64,000 bases of DNA from Collimonas arenae (GTDB lineage: Bacteria; Pseudomonadota; Gammaproteobacteria; Burkholderiales; Burkholderiaceae_D): the NCBI RefSeq assembly GCF_000786695.1, contig NZ_CP009962.1:186001-250000 (forward strand), given 5' to 3'. The position numbers and the translations under genes are program-made. Under the pieces are notes generated by a model. That model worked only from the letters and a program-made list of their open reading frames with translations. It was not told where the DNA came from and did no database searches. Of the stretch, positions 8,240 through 16,463 are shown piece by piece. The stretch's first letter is position 1. Each line of letters starts with the position of its first letter.

Positions 8240-9388
8240 ATGTTTGCTGACGACAGCGACGTCCTGATCGTCGGCGCCGGCCCGGCCGGCGCGCATCTGG
8301 CTTACCTGCTGGCGCAACAGGGCCTGCAGGTAACCATCATCGACAAGCAGGCTTTTCCGCGTGCGAAAGTGTGCGGCGGCGGGCTGTCGCGCAAGGCCAT
8401 GGACCTGCTGGGGTTTGAGCTTGGCGACACCATGCACCAGCCGATCAGCGGCGCGATTCTTACCTATGGCAATCGCGATACCGTCCTCAAGGAAATGCCG
8501 TCGATGGCGGCTTGCACCGTGGTGCGCAGCGAATTCGACCAGATGCTGCTGGAGCGCGCCCGCGCCCAAGGCGTGCGCTTTTGCGCCGAAACCGCATTTA
8601 TCGATGCGACCGAATCCGCCGATGCGGTCAGCGTCACCACCAGCCGCGGCGTGTTTCGCAGCCGTTTGCTGCTGGCTGCCGACGGCGCCTCCAGCGCCGT
8701 GCGCAACCGCCTGTTCGGCAAGGACCTGGTGACGTATGTACCGGCCCTGGAAGCCTTGGTCTGGCCGGAGGACGGCGCGCTGGAGGAGTTTGGCCAGCGC
8801 GCCTTGTTCGACTTCGACGGCATGCCGCATGGCTACGGATGGATTTTCCCGAAGCGCGATCATTTCAATGTCGGTGTGTACTCACCTTTTGGCGGCACCG
8901 CGTTGCGCCAGCATCTGGATCGCTTTGCCGCCGCCTACGCCGGCCTGCAGCGGCCGCAAAGAATCACCTACCAGGGTTACGTCATCCCGTTAAGCAATCG
9001 ACGCCGGGAGTTCCAGCGCGGCCGCGTGTGGTTGCTGGGCGATGCCGCCGGCTTGGCGGAAGCACTGTTCGGCGAGGGAATTTATTTTGCGCTGAAGACC
9101 GCCGTCCTTGCCGCCAGGGCGATTGCGGAGGACGGCCTGCGCGCTGACAGTTCCGGGTACAGCCGGCTGTTACGCCGAGAGCTATTGCCCGAACTGCGCG
9201 CGGCGACCTGGATGGCGCGGCTGGTCTACCGGTTTCCAAAACTGACTTTTTCTCATCTGGTGCTGAACCAGCGCATCAACCAGGATTTCGCCGGCCTCAT
9301 CAGCGGCGAGATCGGTTATCGCCATTGCCTGTACAAGACTGCACTCGGATTTCCGCGCTGGCTGATGCCGAGCAAGGCGCCAGTCTAA
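8240..9388 (+). CDS. Geranylgeranyl-reductase-family FAD-dependent oxidoreductase
   Basis: 382 aa. An N-terminal Rossmann FAD motif, DVLIVGAGPAGAHLAYLLA (about residues 6-24), is followed by KVCGGGLSRKAMDLL, the signature of geranylgeranyl-reductase-like flavoproteins. WLLGDAAGLAEALFGEGI is the second FAD motif. The family reduces isoprenoid chains or acts as monooxygenase-like redox enzymes; the substrate here is unknown. The start is uncertain because no good Shine-Dalgarno precedes the ATG. It converges with ogt, overlapping by 4 bp at the stops. Confidence 0.82.
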   Translation: MFADDSDVLIVGAGPAGAHLAYLLAQQGLQVTIIDKQAFPRAKVCGGGLSRKAMDLLGFELGDTMHQPISGAILTYGNRDTVLKEMPSMAACTVVRSEFDQMLLERARAQGVRFCAETAFIDATESADAVSVTTSRGVFRSRLLLAADGASSAVRNRLFGKDLVTYVPALEALVWPEDGALEEFGQRALFDFDGMPHGYGWIFPKRDHFNVGVYSPFGGTALRQHLDRFAAAYAGLQRPQRITYQGYVIPLSNRRREFQRGRVWLLGDAAGLAEALFGEGIYFALKTAVLAARAIAEDGLRADSSGYSRLLRRELLPELRAATWMARLVYRFPKLTFSHLVLNQRINQDFAGLISGEIGYRHCLYKTALGFPRWLMPSKAPV

Positions 9389-9921
9389 AAACCAGGCAGG
9401 CGCAAGGTCTCGGGATCACCGGCTTCTGCCCGCTCATGGCCCAGCAGCCAGGCTTTGCGCTCCAGGCCGCCGGCAAAGCCGGTCAGCTTGCCGTCGGCGC
9501 CTACCACCCGATGGCAAGGCACGATAATGGCGATCGGATTGGTGGCGTTGGCGCTGCCCACCGCGCGGGCGCCGTTGTGCTCGCCCATCTGTAGCGCCAG
9601 TTTGCCGTAGGTCGTCATCCGCGCCGGAGGAATCTGGCGCAGTGCCGACCATACGCGTTGCTGGAACTCGGTGCCGTTGGTGGCGACGGCGATGTCTTTC
9701 AGCGCGTCCAGTTCGCCGGTGAAATAACGCTGCAGTGCTGGTTCGGCGCTGGAAGGAGAGGTGGCCTCGCTCAGGGAGTAATGGCCATAGTGTGTGCTTA
9801 GCAAAGTCCGCATGCGGGCTTCATAGTCGTCGAAATCCAGCGCGCGCACGCGGTCCTGGCTGTCGGTGACCAGCAGGATGACGCCGATGGGCGAGGCGAT
9901 CCGGTGCAGAAATAGATTCAT
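9385..9921 (-). CDS. ogt: Methylated-DNA--protein-cysteine methyltransferase
   Basis: 178 aa. It repairs O6-methylguanine and O4-methylthymine by transferring the alkyl group to its own cysteine. The active site IIVPCHRVV (C136) and the helix-turn-helix region RMTTYGKLAL are intact, and NATNPIAI precedes the active site as in the family. I chose the ATG at 9921 (GAGAG upstream); the longer frame to 10002 lacks family similarity. It overlaps the 3' end of the convergent flavoprotein gene. Confidence 0.92.
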   Translation of the reverse strand: MNLFLHRIASPIGVILLVTDSQDRVRALDFDDYEARMRTLLSTHYGHYSLSEATSPSSAEPALQRYFTGELDALKDIAVATNGTEFQQRVWSALRQIPPARMTTYGKLALQMGEHNGARAVGSANATNPIAIIVPCHRVVGADGKLTGFAGGLERKAWLLGHERAEAGDPETLRLPGF

Positions 9922-10080
9922 GTTGGTACTCTCGTCAAATAGCCTCGAATAGTATTGCTTGGCTGATGATCGTAGTTTACAGATACATGGGATTCTATGC
10001 ACTCTGAGTCTTGCGGTCGAATTCGACGCATGTCCGCATTTTCTTGTCCGGTCTGCATCGCTTGCTGTTATAAAAACTAA

Positions 10081-10250
10081 GAGGCTGTTGCAAACACACC
10101 TGGCGTTGTTGCCCTTGCAGGGCGCGCCCGGGCTTGCAAGCCCGGGCCGTTCCGCAGGCAGACGACAGTGTTGTCTGAAACCCCTGCTACGCGCTCCTGG
10201 CTGTACTGTCTTCGTCGGAGCGCCTAGCCATCTGTGTTTGCAACAGCCTC
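10081..10250. repeat. Palindromic element, arm type A (copy A3)
   Basis: 170 bp, arms GAGGCTGTTGCAAACACA / TGTGTTTGCAACAGCCTC. It contains the same two internal hairpins as A1 (CCCGGGC...GCCCGGG and CAGACGACA...TGTCTG) and a shortened core, CTCCTGGCTGTACTGTC followed by TTCGTCGGAGCGCCT. A1 and A3 are much closer to each other than to A2, so they form a subfamily. Confidence 0.8.
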
Positions 10251-10325
10251 TATACAGGGGTAAATCATTTACATAATTTTTCGCTAAAGCTCGGTTTGCT
10301 CGGAGCTTCAGACTGGAACAGCCTA

Positions 10326-11693
10326 CTAGAACATACTGGGGTCAACCCCTGTGATTTCCTCCGCAATCCTGGCATGCCGGAGAGACATGCGTTGAACGAC
10401 ATTACATACATTCTTTGCGACTTCTGCATCGGCGCCTTCACGTATCACTTCTTGGGCCGTTCGCTCTCTAAAACTATCCATTCGCCGGATGAGTTTTTGC
10501 ATTTCCTTCGCCACAAGTTGTGGCCGCAAACCGCAACTTGCGGCAAAGTTCGCCCATTCGTAGGCGGAGAGTTCTCCTTCCGTGAAAGCATCTCCAATGG
10601 CCATGGCAAATGAATCTTCAATGTGAGGATTGCTGCAGGCCAAGATGCTGACCAGGTCGTATGCCGGCGCCGCGACGAAACCGTAAGGCTGGCAGAAAAA
10701 TGAGATGTTTTTTGCATGTGCATCCGTGTTCCCGATCAGGACCTGGAAAATCGCCCATCGCAGCATGAGAAGTCGTTGTGCAGCTGGATTTGCGCTACTT
10801 TGCAAAAATTTAAAAATTCTCGGCAGTGATGCTCCGTCTCGAATGTTTTTGACATCGGGAGAATCTCCATATGGCCGTTCATATTTGAGGCCTACCGAGA
10901 TACCCAGCGCTTGGCAGCCATCGATGATGTGTAGCCGGCGCACGCGTTGCCCGTCCTGAATGCGATCAAACCGGTCTACTTCGAGTATGGGCTCAGGAAC
11001 GTGTACCAGACGCACGTTGGCAACAGGTAATCCCACGTTTCGAGCAAGCCGCATGCAATAGAATTCATTGCTGGGCAAGCCGGCGAGGGCACGATTAACG
11101 GGTTCCGGCTTCAGGATGACGGTAGAGGCCAGCTCGCCACTTTCAACCAGAAACCATTCGTCTTTTTCTTTGTAGACGGCGATTTTGTCTTGAAACCCTG
11201 CGATAGATAGGCGGACCTTGCCATCCCAGACTGAAAATGGCTCATATGGCCGGGACCTGATGCGCTCGGACATCTCCGGCCGCGTCAGCGGACGCAGGGC
11301 ATCCTTTGTTTCGTCTGCGGGAACCAGCACTTTGATGTCGTCGCTTGCTTGTTCAGGGTCATCCAGTTGAATCCGTAAGGCGCCGGCCGTTTCCTTGCCT
11401 AGCGCAAGCATGAGCCCGACCAGATTGGCTTTTGAAAGTTTATTGGCCGTTGCTGCGTCGTCGAGCGCGTGTCCCTCCGGTAGCAGATTTTCAAAGAACT
11501 GCCGAACGGCCGCACTGTGCGCTTCAGCCGTTTGCCCGGCTTCAGGCTCCAGGGGAATAAATGGACTCAGCGGATAGGGGTTGCGTCGAGAGAGCCAGTT
11601 TCTGGAATAACTAAAAGCGAATTGATTGGATTCCGGATCGTGGGTTACCCACCCCGCAATTTGGTCATCCAGGAATATTCCAAGCCGATTCAT
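10326..11693 (-). CDS. hipA: HipA serine/threonine kinase toxin
   Basis: 455 aa, full length for the family. HipA phosphorylates an aminoacyl-tRNA synthetase and causes growth arrest. The N-terminal domain is present, followed by the kinase core: SIAGFQDKIAVY (with the Ser that can be autophosphorylated), the catalytic loop GNTDAHAKNIS, and the metal-binding AYDLVS. All key residues appear intact, so the toxin should be active. It starts 29 bp inside hipB (overlap 11665-11693), giving tight coupling. Expression is probably repressed from the four operators at 11984-12153. Confidence 0.95.
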   Translation of the reverse strand: MNRLGIFLDDQIAGWVTHDPESNQFAFSYSRNWLSRRNPYPLSPFIPLEPEAGQTAEAHSAAVRQFFENLLPEGHALDDAATANKLSKANLVGLMLALGKETAGALRIQLDDPEQASDDIKVLVPADETKDALRPLTRPEMSERIRSRPYEPFSVWDGKVRLSIAGFQDKIAVYKEKDEWFLVESGELASTVILKPEPVNRALAGLPSNEFYCMRLARNVGLPVANVRLVHVPEPILEVDRFDRIQDGQRVRRLHIIDGCQALGISVGLKYERPYGDSPDVKNIRDGASLPRIFKFLQSSANPAAQRLLMLRWAIFQVLIGNTDAHAKNISFFCQPYGFVAAPAYDLVSILACSNPHIEDSFAMAIGDAFTEGELSAYEWANFAASCGLRPQLVAKEMQKLIRRMDSFRERTAQEVIREGADAEVAKNVCNVVQRMSLRHARIAEEITGVDPSMF

Positions 11694-11979
11694 TAGCGTT
11701 TGCCTTTAAAGTATTGAGGATCGTCGGCAGGTCCTGCTTCTTTACAGCGATGAGGCTTATTCCCAAAGCCTCCGTGATTTTGAGAACAACCCCTAACCCT
11801 ACTGTGGCTTTGCCGGCCTCCAGGTCGGAGAGAGTTTGTTTGGCCACTCCGATTGTCATGGCCGCTTCTTCTATGGTCATGTTCGCTCCAGTGCGACAGG
11901 CACGAACGGCAGCGCCCAGCACTTCAGCATCGCTGAGAACGGGGAGGAGGGGGAAAGGGGTTTTTATAACTCGCTTCAT
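11665..11979 (-). CDS. hipB: HipB antitoxin and repressor
   Basis: 104 aa, XRE-type helix-turn-helix: MTIEEAAMTIGVAKQTLSDL is the HTH (about residues 34-53), followed by EAGKATVGLGVVLKITEALG. HipB neutralises HipA and represses the operon by binding TATCC-N8-GGATA-type palindromes. Four matching sites lie directly upstream, the first only 5 bp from the start codon. The C-terminal tail (ANESAWNIPG) ends in hydrophobic residues, as in HipB proteins. Confidence 0.93.
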   Translation of the reverse strand: MKRVIKTPFPLLPVLSDAEVLGAAVRACRTGANMTIEEAAMTIGVAKQTLSDLEAGKATVGLGVVLKITEALGISLIAVKKQDLPTILNTLKANANESAWNIPG

Positions 11980-11983
11980 AATT

Positions 11984-12153
11984 AATCCTATTTTGTCAGG
12001 ATTATAGTGAGCGGGATATTAATGGGCAAATAAAAACCTACTAAAATAGGTTTTATGACGACTATTGATGATACTCTGATATAAATCCTATTATGGAAGG
12101 ATTTTATGGGAGATTTGATAAATCGATTTCTAAAATTCTATCATGGTAGGATT
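11984..12153. promoter_or_regulatory. Four hipBA operators, AAYCCT-N8-AGGRTT, spaced exactly 50 bp
   Basis: Sites: 11984-12003 (AATCCT N8 AGGATT), 12034-12053 (AAACCT N8 AGGTTT), 12084-12103 (AATCCT N8 AGGATT), 12134-12153 (AATTCT N8 AGGATT). All have an 8-bp spacer as in the E. coli HipB operators, and the start-to-start distance is 50 bp each time. The surrounding DNA is AT-rich and must contain the hipBA promoter. Confidence 0.85.
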
Positions 12154-12354
12154 TTAGATAAAGCTCCGGCACTAAAGACAATAATTTAGTGACACCAGAC
12201 TTCCAGGGCGTCGTTATAGCTCACCAGGTACGATTTGCAAAGACGTCTATAGTCTTGCCATCAAGTTTTTTTACTACGATATTGCAGATGATTTTGGCCC
12301 GAGTTGTGGCTGTTTTTTGTTTGTCGTTAGCGCTAGTTTTTGATCCGGGAAACG

Positions 12355-12385
12355 AAAACGCCCGCTTATCGCAAGCGGGCGTTTT
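12355..12385. terminator. Strong bidirectional Rho-independent terminator
   Basis: AAAACGCCCGCTT-ATC-GCAAGCGGGCGTTTT forms a long GC-rich stem flanked by A and T runs. It lies about 54 bp past the stop of the minus-strand dehydrogenase gene and most likely terminates it. Confidence 0.88.
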
Positions 12386-12438
12386 GTAAGACACAGTCTT
12401 AATAGCTGGATGGAGAGTTAAACCACCAAAATCTATTA

Positions 12439-13470
12439 TTAGTGTTTGAAGCGTGCTTCAGCCAGCTTGTCCGCCACGACGCTGGTCGGCAAACCTTCCG
12501 AATCCGCGCGTTTGAAGATTTCAGCCAGGGTCACGCCGATTTCGCGCACGTGCGCTTCGACGTCGGCTTCCGGTTTGTCGTAATACTCGTAGCAGACCTT
12601 GATGATGCCGCCGGCGTTGATGACGAAGTCCGGTACGTACAGGATTTCTTTGCGGCGCAGCAGTTCGCCGATGTCGGCGGTAGCCAGCTGGTTGTTGGCG
12701 GCGCCGGCGACGATCTTCGCTTTCAGGCGTGTCAGGGTAGCCGGATTGAGCGTGGCGCCCAGTGCGCATGGTGCATAGATATCAGCCTGGACGTCATAGA
12801 TGGCGTCGGTCGCGACCACTTCAGCGCCGAACTCGGCACGCGCGCGTTCCAGCGCAGCCTGATCGATATCAGTCACGATCAGCTTGGCGCCGGCTTCATG
12901 CAGGCGGCGTGCGTAGTCATAGCCGACGTTGCCCAGTCCTTGCACGGCAACGGTCAAGCCTTGCAGCGAATCGCGTCCCAGGTAGTGCTTGACCGCGGCT
13001 TGCGCGCCAACGAAGCAACCCAGTGCGGTGAATGGAGAAGGATCGCCGCTAGCGCCCAGGCCTGCGACATATTTGGTCTTGGTGGCGATATGCGCCATGT
13101 CCGCCGGGCTGGTGCCGACGTCTTCTGCCGTGATGTAACGGCCGCCCAGACGCTCCAGCGCTTCGCCCATGGCTTCGAACAAGGCAGGTGTCTTTGCTGT
13201 TTTTGGATTACCGATGATGACGCTTTTACCGCCGCCGATAGGCAGGCCGGCAACCGCGTTCTTGTATGTCATGCCGCGCGACAGGCGCAGTACGTCGTTG
13301 ACGGCGACGGCTTCGCTCGCGTAGTCCCACATGCGGCAACCGCCCATGGCCGGGCCGAGGTTGGTGTTGTGGACTGCGATGATGCCTCTGAGGCCGGATT
13401 TTTCTTCGGAAACGAAGACCACTTGTTCGTGGTTGTCGAAATTCAGTTCATTGAAAATGAAAGTGCTCAT
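12439..13470 (-). CDS. Leucine/valine dehydrogenase (Glu/Leu/Phe/Val dehydrogenase family)
   Basis: 343 aa. It deaminates branched-chain amino acids to 2-oxo acids with NAD+, in the cytoplasm. [14 protein letters not shown] and [13 protein letters not shown] contain the glycine-rich substrate region and catalytic Lys; [18 protein letters not shown] is the Rossmann nucleotide site; PCALGATLN is conserved. The frame runs upstream to 13551, but I choose MSTFIFNEL at 13470, with GGAG 8 nt before it. Single gene with a strong terminator after it. Leu versus Phe specificity cannot be settled by eye. Confidence 0.9.
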   Translation of the reverse strand: MSTFIFNELNFDNHEQVVFVSEEKSGLRGIIAVHNTNLGPAMGGCRMWDYASEAVAVNDVLRLSRGMTYKNAVAGLPIGGGKSVIIGNPKTAKTPALFEAMGEALERLGGRYITAEDVGTSPADMAHIATKTKYVAGLGASGDPSPFTALGCFVGAQAAVKHYLGRDSLQGLTVAVQGLGNVGYDYARRLHEAGAKLIVTDIDQAALERARAEFGAEVVATDAIYDVQADIYAPCALGATLNPATLTRLKAKIVAGAANNQLATADIGELLRRKEILYVPDFVINAGGIIKVCYEYYDKPEADVEAHVREIGVTLAEIFKRADSEGLPTSVVADKLAEARFKH

Positions 13471-13557
13471 GCTTTTGGCTCCGTACGGATAGCATTCGCG
13501 CGTCCGGATAGGGCGGGCTATGTTTTTCCGGTGTTCTATGGTTAATTCCAATTCACA

Positions 13558-13640
13558 GTAGAAGCGATCACAGCGTTGCTTCGCCTAGCCGTGCTAAAGC
13601 ACTGTCTTCGGCTTTGCGCCTTGTTCTCGTTCCTACAGCA
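13558..13640. repeat. Degenerate palindrome with the shared core but different arms
   Basis: GCGTTGCTTCGCCTAGCCG then TGCTAAAGCACTGTCTTCGG then CTTTGCGCC parallels the core of the A and B elements (GCGTTGTTGC ... CTCCTAGCCGTAC ... GTACTGTCTTCGTCGG ... GCGCCT). The outer sequences (GTAGAAGCGA / TCGTTCCTAC) are imperfect complements unlike arm types A or B. Confidence 0.5.
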
Positions 13641-13890
13641 AACCGGAAGGGGTGTAATTCCAGTGCTTGCCGGCAGGTTGTTGCCGTCAAGCGGGTAAGG
13701 CCGTGATTGTGTCACGCAGGCGTGAGTGTAATTTATCGCTATGTGAAACTCAATTGAGTTCGTGGACTGAAGCTAAGATAGTACGCAAAATATTGCATAA
13801 ATCGTATTTTAGTTGCCAAAAAAGTGCAGCATGCGACTAGGGTGCAGTAATAGGCACAACGAGGGAAAACCGATCAATCGCATAGCGCCA

Positions 13891-13911
13891 ATTATAGCAA
13901 TTTGCTATAAT
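13891..13911. promoter_or_regulatory. higBA operator overlapping a TATAAT box
   Basis: ATTATAGCAA-T-TTGCTATAAT is a perfect 10-bp inverted repeat around one base. Its right arm contains TATAAT (13906-13911), a consensus -10 element, so repressor binding would block RNA polymerase. The toxin ATG is only 11 bp further. Confidence 0.8.
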
Positions 13912-13922
13912 TCAAATTCTTC

Positions 13923-14225
13923 ATGCATATCATCTCCAAGAAAGCGATTGCAGTCTTTTGCTTGAAGCATCCGTCTGCACAGCAGTCTTTGCAGGCTTGG
14001 TACCGCTTGATCAGCATCTCCAGTTTCGCGGACTTTACTGAAATCAAGCGGTCGTTCAACTCTGCGGCTTATGTTTCGCCGCATACGATATTTGATATTG
14101 GCGGCAACAATTACCGGGTAATTACAGCAATTCACTACAACCGGCAAAAGCTGTATATCCGGGAAATATTCACCCACTCGGAATATGACCGCTGGAATAA
14201 GGTGCACAGGAGCAGGAAATCATGA
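13923..14225 (+). CDS. higB: HigB-type mRNA interferase toxin
   Basis: 100 aa, the usual HigB length and RelE-like fold. Conserved segments are FDIGGNNYRVITAIHY and LYIREIFTHSEYDRW; the latter contains the basic/His residues used for ribosome-dependent mRNA cleavage. Toxin first, antitoxin second is the normal hig order. No Shine-Dalgarno precedes the ATG, and the -10 box ends 11 bp upstream, so the message may be almost leaderless. The stop overlaps the higA start (ATGA). Confidence 0.92.
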   Translation: MHIISKKAIAVFCLKHPSAQQSLQAWYRLISISSFADFTEIKRSFNSAAYVSPHTIFDIGGNNYRVITAIHYNRQKLYIREIFTHSEYDRWNKVHRSRKS

Positions 14226-14647
14226 ATACATCTGCTATCGATACCGCGATTGTTGCGCCGGCCTGGAAAGCATTCCAAGGATCGCTGCCGGTGAAAATCG
14301 GCGTCATCCGCGACGATGCGCAATACGATCAGGTCGTCGCATTCATGAATGGCTTGCTGGATGTGGTGGGCGACAATGAAGAGCACGAACTTGCCGATTT
14401 TCTTGACCTCGTGGGTCAGCTGGTCAGCGACTATGAAAATACGCGTTATCTCATTCCCGGCGCCGCGCCGCATGAAGTGCTGCGCTTCATCATGGAGCAG
14501 CACGGATTGAAACAGACTGACCTTGCTGAAGAAATCGGCGGCCAGTCCGTGGTGAGCGCTATTCTCAATGAGAAGCGCGTAATTAACGCACGGCAGGCCA
14601 AGGCGCTTGCCTTGCGCTTTGGGGTATCGCCTGCGGCATTCCTGTAG
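14222..14647 (+). CDS. higA: HigA-type antitoxin with C-terminal HTH
   Basis: 141 aa. The N-terminal half is the toxin-binding region. The C-terminal HTH (LRFIMEQHGLKQTDLAEEIG then VVSAILNEKR, about residues 88-120) resembles HigA antitoxins and binds the operon's own promoter. Coupled to higB by a 4-bp overlap. The palindrome at 13891-13911 is the natural binding site. It ends 8 bp before the stop of the convergent helicase gene. Confidence 0.92.
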   Translation: MNTSAIDTAIVAPAWKAFQGSLPVKIGVIRDDAQYDQVVAFMNGLLDVVGDNEEHELADFLDLVGQLVSDYENTRYLIPGAAPHEVLRFIMEQHGLKQTDLAEEIGGQSVVSAILNEKRVINARQAKALALRFGVSPAAFL

Positions 14648-14654
14648 TGCGCGA

Positions 14655-15914
14655 TTAGTCGTTTTGATCCTGTGCAGCCGCCTCGCGCAGCTTGTCCTTC
14701 TTACTCTTGCGCTTACCCTTGATGCCGCCGTTGACCGTATCTGTCGCCGATGAAACGTTCGCCGGCGCGGCGGTATCGACCGGTTCAAAACCGGCAATCT
14801 GCTCACGTTCGCATTTCAGATGATGGCGTTTCTCGATCAGCCGGAAATGCGCTTCGGTATCGGCGCTCACGAAACTGATGGCGATGCCGCTCTTTCCGGC
14901 GCGGCCGGTGCGGCCGATGCGGTGGGTATAGTCCGTCGCTGAGCGCGGCAAATCGTAGTTCAGAACGACGGGCAACTGTGCAATGTCGATGCCGCGTGCG
15001 GCGACATCGGTGGCTACCAGCACCTGCAATTTGCTGGCCTTGAAATCGGCTAGTACTTCATCACGCGCACCCTGGCTGAATTCGCCATGAAAGGCGGCGG
15101 CCTTGATGCCGGCGCGATGCAGCTTGTCTGCAATATGTTCGGCGGAATACTTGGTGGCGACAAACACCAGCACCCGGCCCCATTTGTTTTCTTTCAGCAG
15201 ATGCCGCAGCAGTTGGGTGCGGCGGCCAGCGTCGACCACAATCGCGCGCTGCTCGATATCCGGCTGGTTCTGCGCCAGTGCAGGCACGGCGATGCGGGTG
15301 GGCTGGTGCAGCATCCTGGCCGCCAGCGCATGCACCGCTGTGGGAAACGTTGCAGAGAAAAACAGGCTTTGGCGTCGCGTCGGCAAGAGCGCCAGGATAC
15401 GTGTGATTTCATCGGCGAAACCCATGTCCAGCAAACGATCGGCCTCGTCCAGCACCAGCGATGCGACTGACGACAGGCTGAGCGCGTTGTGCTCGATCAA
15501 ATCGAGCAGGCGGCCTGGCGTCGCTACCACCAGATCGGCGCCGCCGCGCAGATCCATCATCTGGGGATTGATCGAGACGCCGCCAAACAAGGCGGCGATT
15601 TTCAAGGACGAGGGACAGGCTTGCGCCAGCGTCCGGATGGTTTCTGCGGTTTGCTGCGCCAGTTCACGGGTCGGGACCAGGATCAGTACGCGCAGCCTTC
15701 GCGGTTTTTCGGCGGGGGCTTCCTGCAAGAACTGCAGTAGCGGCAGCGCAAACGCCGCAGTTTTTCCCGAACCGGTCTGGGCCGCAGCCAGGACATCGCC
15801 GCCGCGCAGTATGTCCGGAATGGCAGCTGTCTGGACCGGGGTTGGCGTCAGGTAGCCGCGGGCGCTGATAGCTTGCAGGAGAGCGGGAGACAGACCCAGT
15901 GATGAAAATGACAT
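14655..15914 (-). CDS. rhlE: DEAD-box ATP-dependent RNA helicase, RhlE type
   Basis: 419 aa. Motifs in order: Q motif region TPTPVQTAAIP, Walker A AQTGSGKTAAFALPLL, PTRELAQQ, TPGRLLDL, DEAD box VLDEADRLLDMGF, SATF, and HRIGRTGRAGKSG near the C-terminus. A basic, Lys-rich tail (GGIKGKRKSKKDKLREAA) follows as in RhlE proteins. It unwinds RNA in ribosome assembly or decay. The ATG at 15914 begins MSFSSLGLSPALL, the usual RhlE start; the frame is open upstream to 16127 but lacks family similarity there. Confidence 0.92.
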   Translation of the reverse strand: MSFSSLGLSPALLQAISARGYLTPTPVQTAAIPDILRGGDVLAAAQTGSGKTAAFALPLLQFLQEAPAEKPRRLRVLILVPTRELAQQTAETIRTLAQACPSSLKIAALFGGVSINPQMMDLRGGADLVVATPGRLLDLIEHNALSLSSVASLVLDEADRLLDMGFADEITRILALLPTRRQSLFFSATFPTAVHALAARMLHQPTRIAVPALAQNQPDIEQRAIVVDAGRRTQLLRHLLKENKWGRVLVFVATKYSAEHIADKLHRAGIKAAAFHGEFSQGARDEVLADFKASKLQVLVATDVAARGIDIAQLPVVLNYDLPRSATDYTHRIGRTGRAGKSGIAISFVSADTEAHFRLIEKRHHLKCEREQIAGFEPVDTAAPANVSSATDTVNGGIKGKRKSKKDKLREAAAQDQND

Positions 15915-16154
15915 GATGAAGGGCCTTAAGATGGAGCTTGATACGTGTTTGAGGTGAAAAGCGCGCCGGTTTCCGGTTTGCGAGGCAATCATCTTACCAT
16001 TCACGTGTCCGCCGTCGTGACGGAGGGCGATGCCTCTCAATTCGATAACTGGCAATTGATTCGGAGACAAGACTGGAAAATGGCTTTGACCGCAAATTTT
16101 TATGCTTTGTCTTGTATTGCTATCCAATTCAACGGATTATCGCAGGGGTGTTTT

Positions 16155-16211
16155 ATATTAATCAAATATGTTTAATGTCTTCTTGTTTTTTTAAACAATT
16201 TTGATTAATAT
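16155..16211. promoter_or_regulatory. Long inverted repeat upstream of hicA
   Basis: Arms 16155-16175 (ATATTAATCAAA-TA-TGTTTAA) and 16191-16211 (TTAAACA-AT-TTTGATTAATAT) match at 19 of 21 positions around a 15-bp T-rich spacer. It ends 17 bp before the hicA ATG. Probable HicB operator covering the promoter; as RNA it would also form a strong stem. Confidence 0.8.
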
Positions 16212-16228
16212 TGGTTGCGAGGCGTTTA

Positions 16229-16405
16229 ATGAAGCAGAGCGAATTTGTTAAGTGGCTCAGACAGCAAGGAGCGACTTTCGTAGAGGGGGCGAACCATACC
16301 AAAGTGACCCTGAAAGGCAGGACAAGCTTCTTGCCCCGACATCCCTCCAAGGAACTTAAAACAGGACTTGTCGAAGGCGTAAAAAAACAACTCAATCTAA
16401 AGTGA
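16229..16405 (+). CDS. hicA: HicA mRNA interferase toxin
   Basis: 58 aa, typical for HicA. It folds as a double-stranded RNA-binding domain with a catalytic His in GANHTKVTLKG and cleaves mRNA independently of the ribosome. The ATG at 16229 has GAGG 6 nt upstream; an in-frame codon at 16211 would fall inside the right arm of the inverted repeat. The antitoxin gene follows 58 bp later. Confidence 0.9.
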   Translation: MKQSEFVKWLRQQGATFVEGANHTKVTLKGRTSFLPRHPSKELKTGLVEGVKKQLNLK

Positions 16406-16463
16406 ATCGCTTCCGAGGAAGCGTCGCTTGCGGACAGTGCCCTCATCTCCAAAAGGAACAATC

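Larger units (their letters stand above)
13471..13922. other. Gene-free spacer between the dehydrogenase and higB
   Basis: About 450 bp between divergent genes, holding the degenerate palindrome at 13558-13640 and, at its right end, the higBA operator. The middle part (13690-13880) is AT-rich with no clear ORF or repeat. Confidence 0.5.

Noticed and set aside
10081..10250. Reading the A-type repeats as IS26-like insertion sequences
   Set aside because: Arms resemble IS6-type ends, but there is no transposase and target duplications are not consistent among copies.
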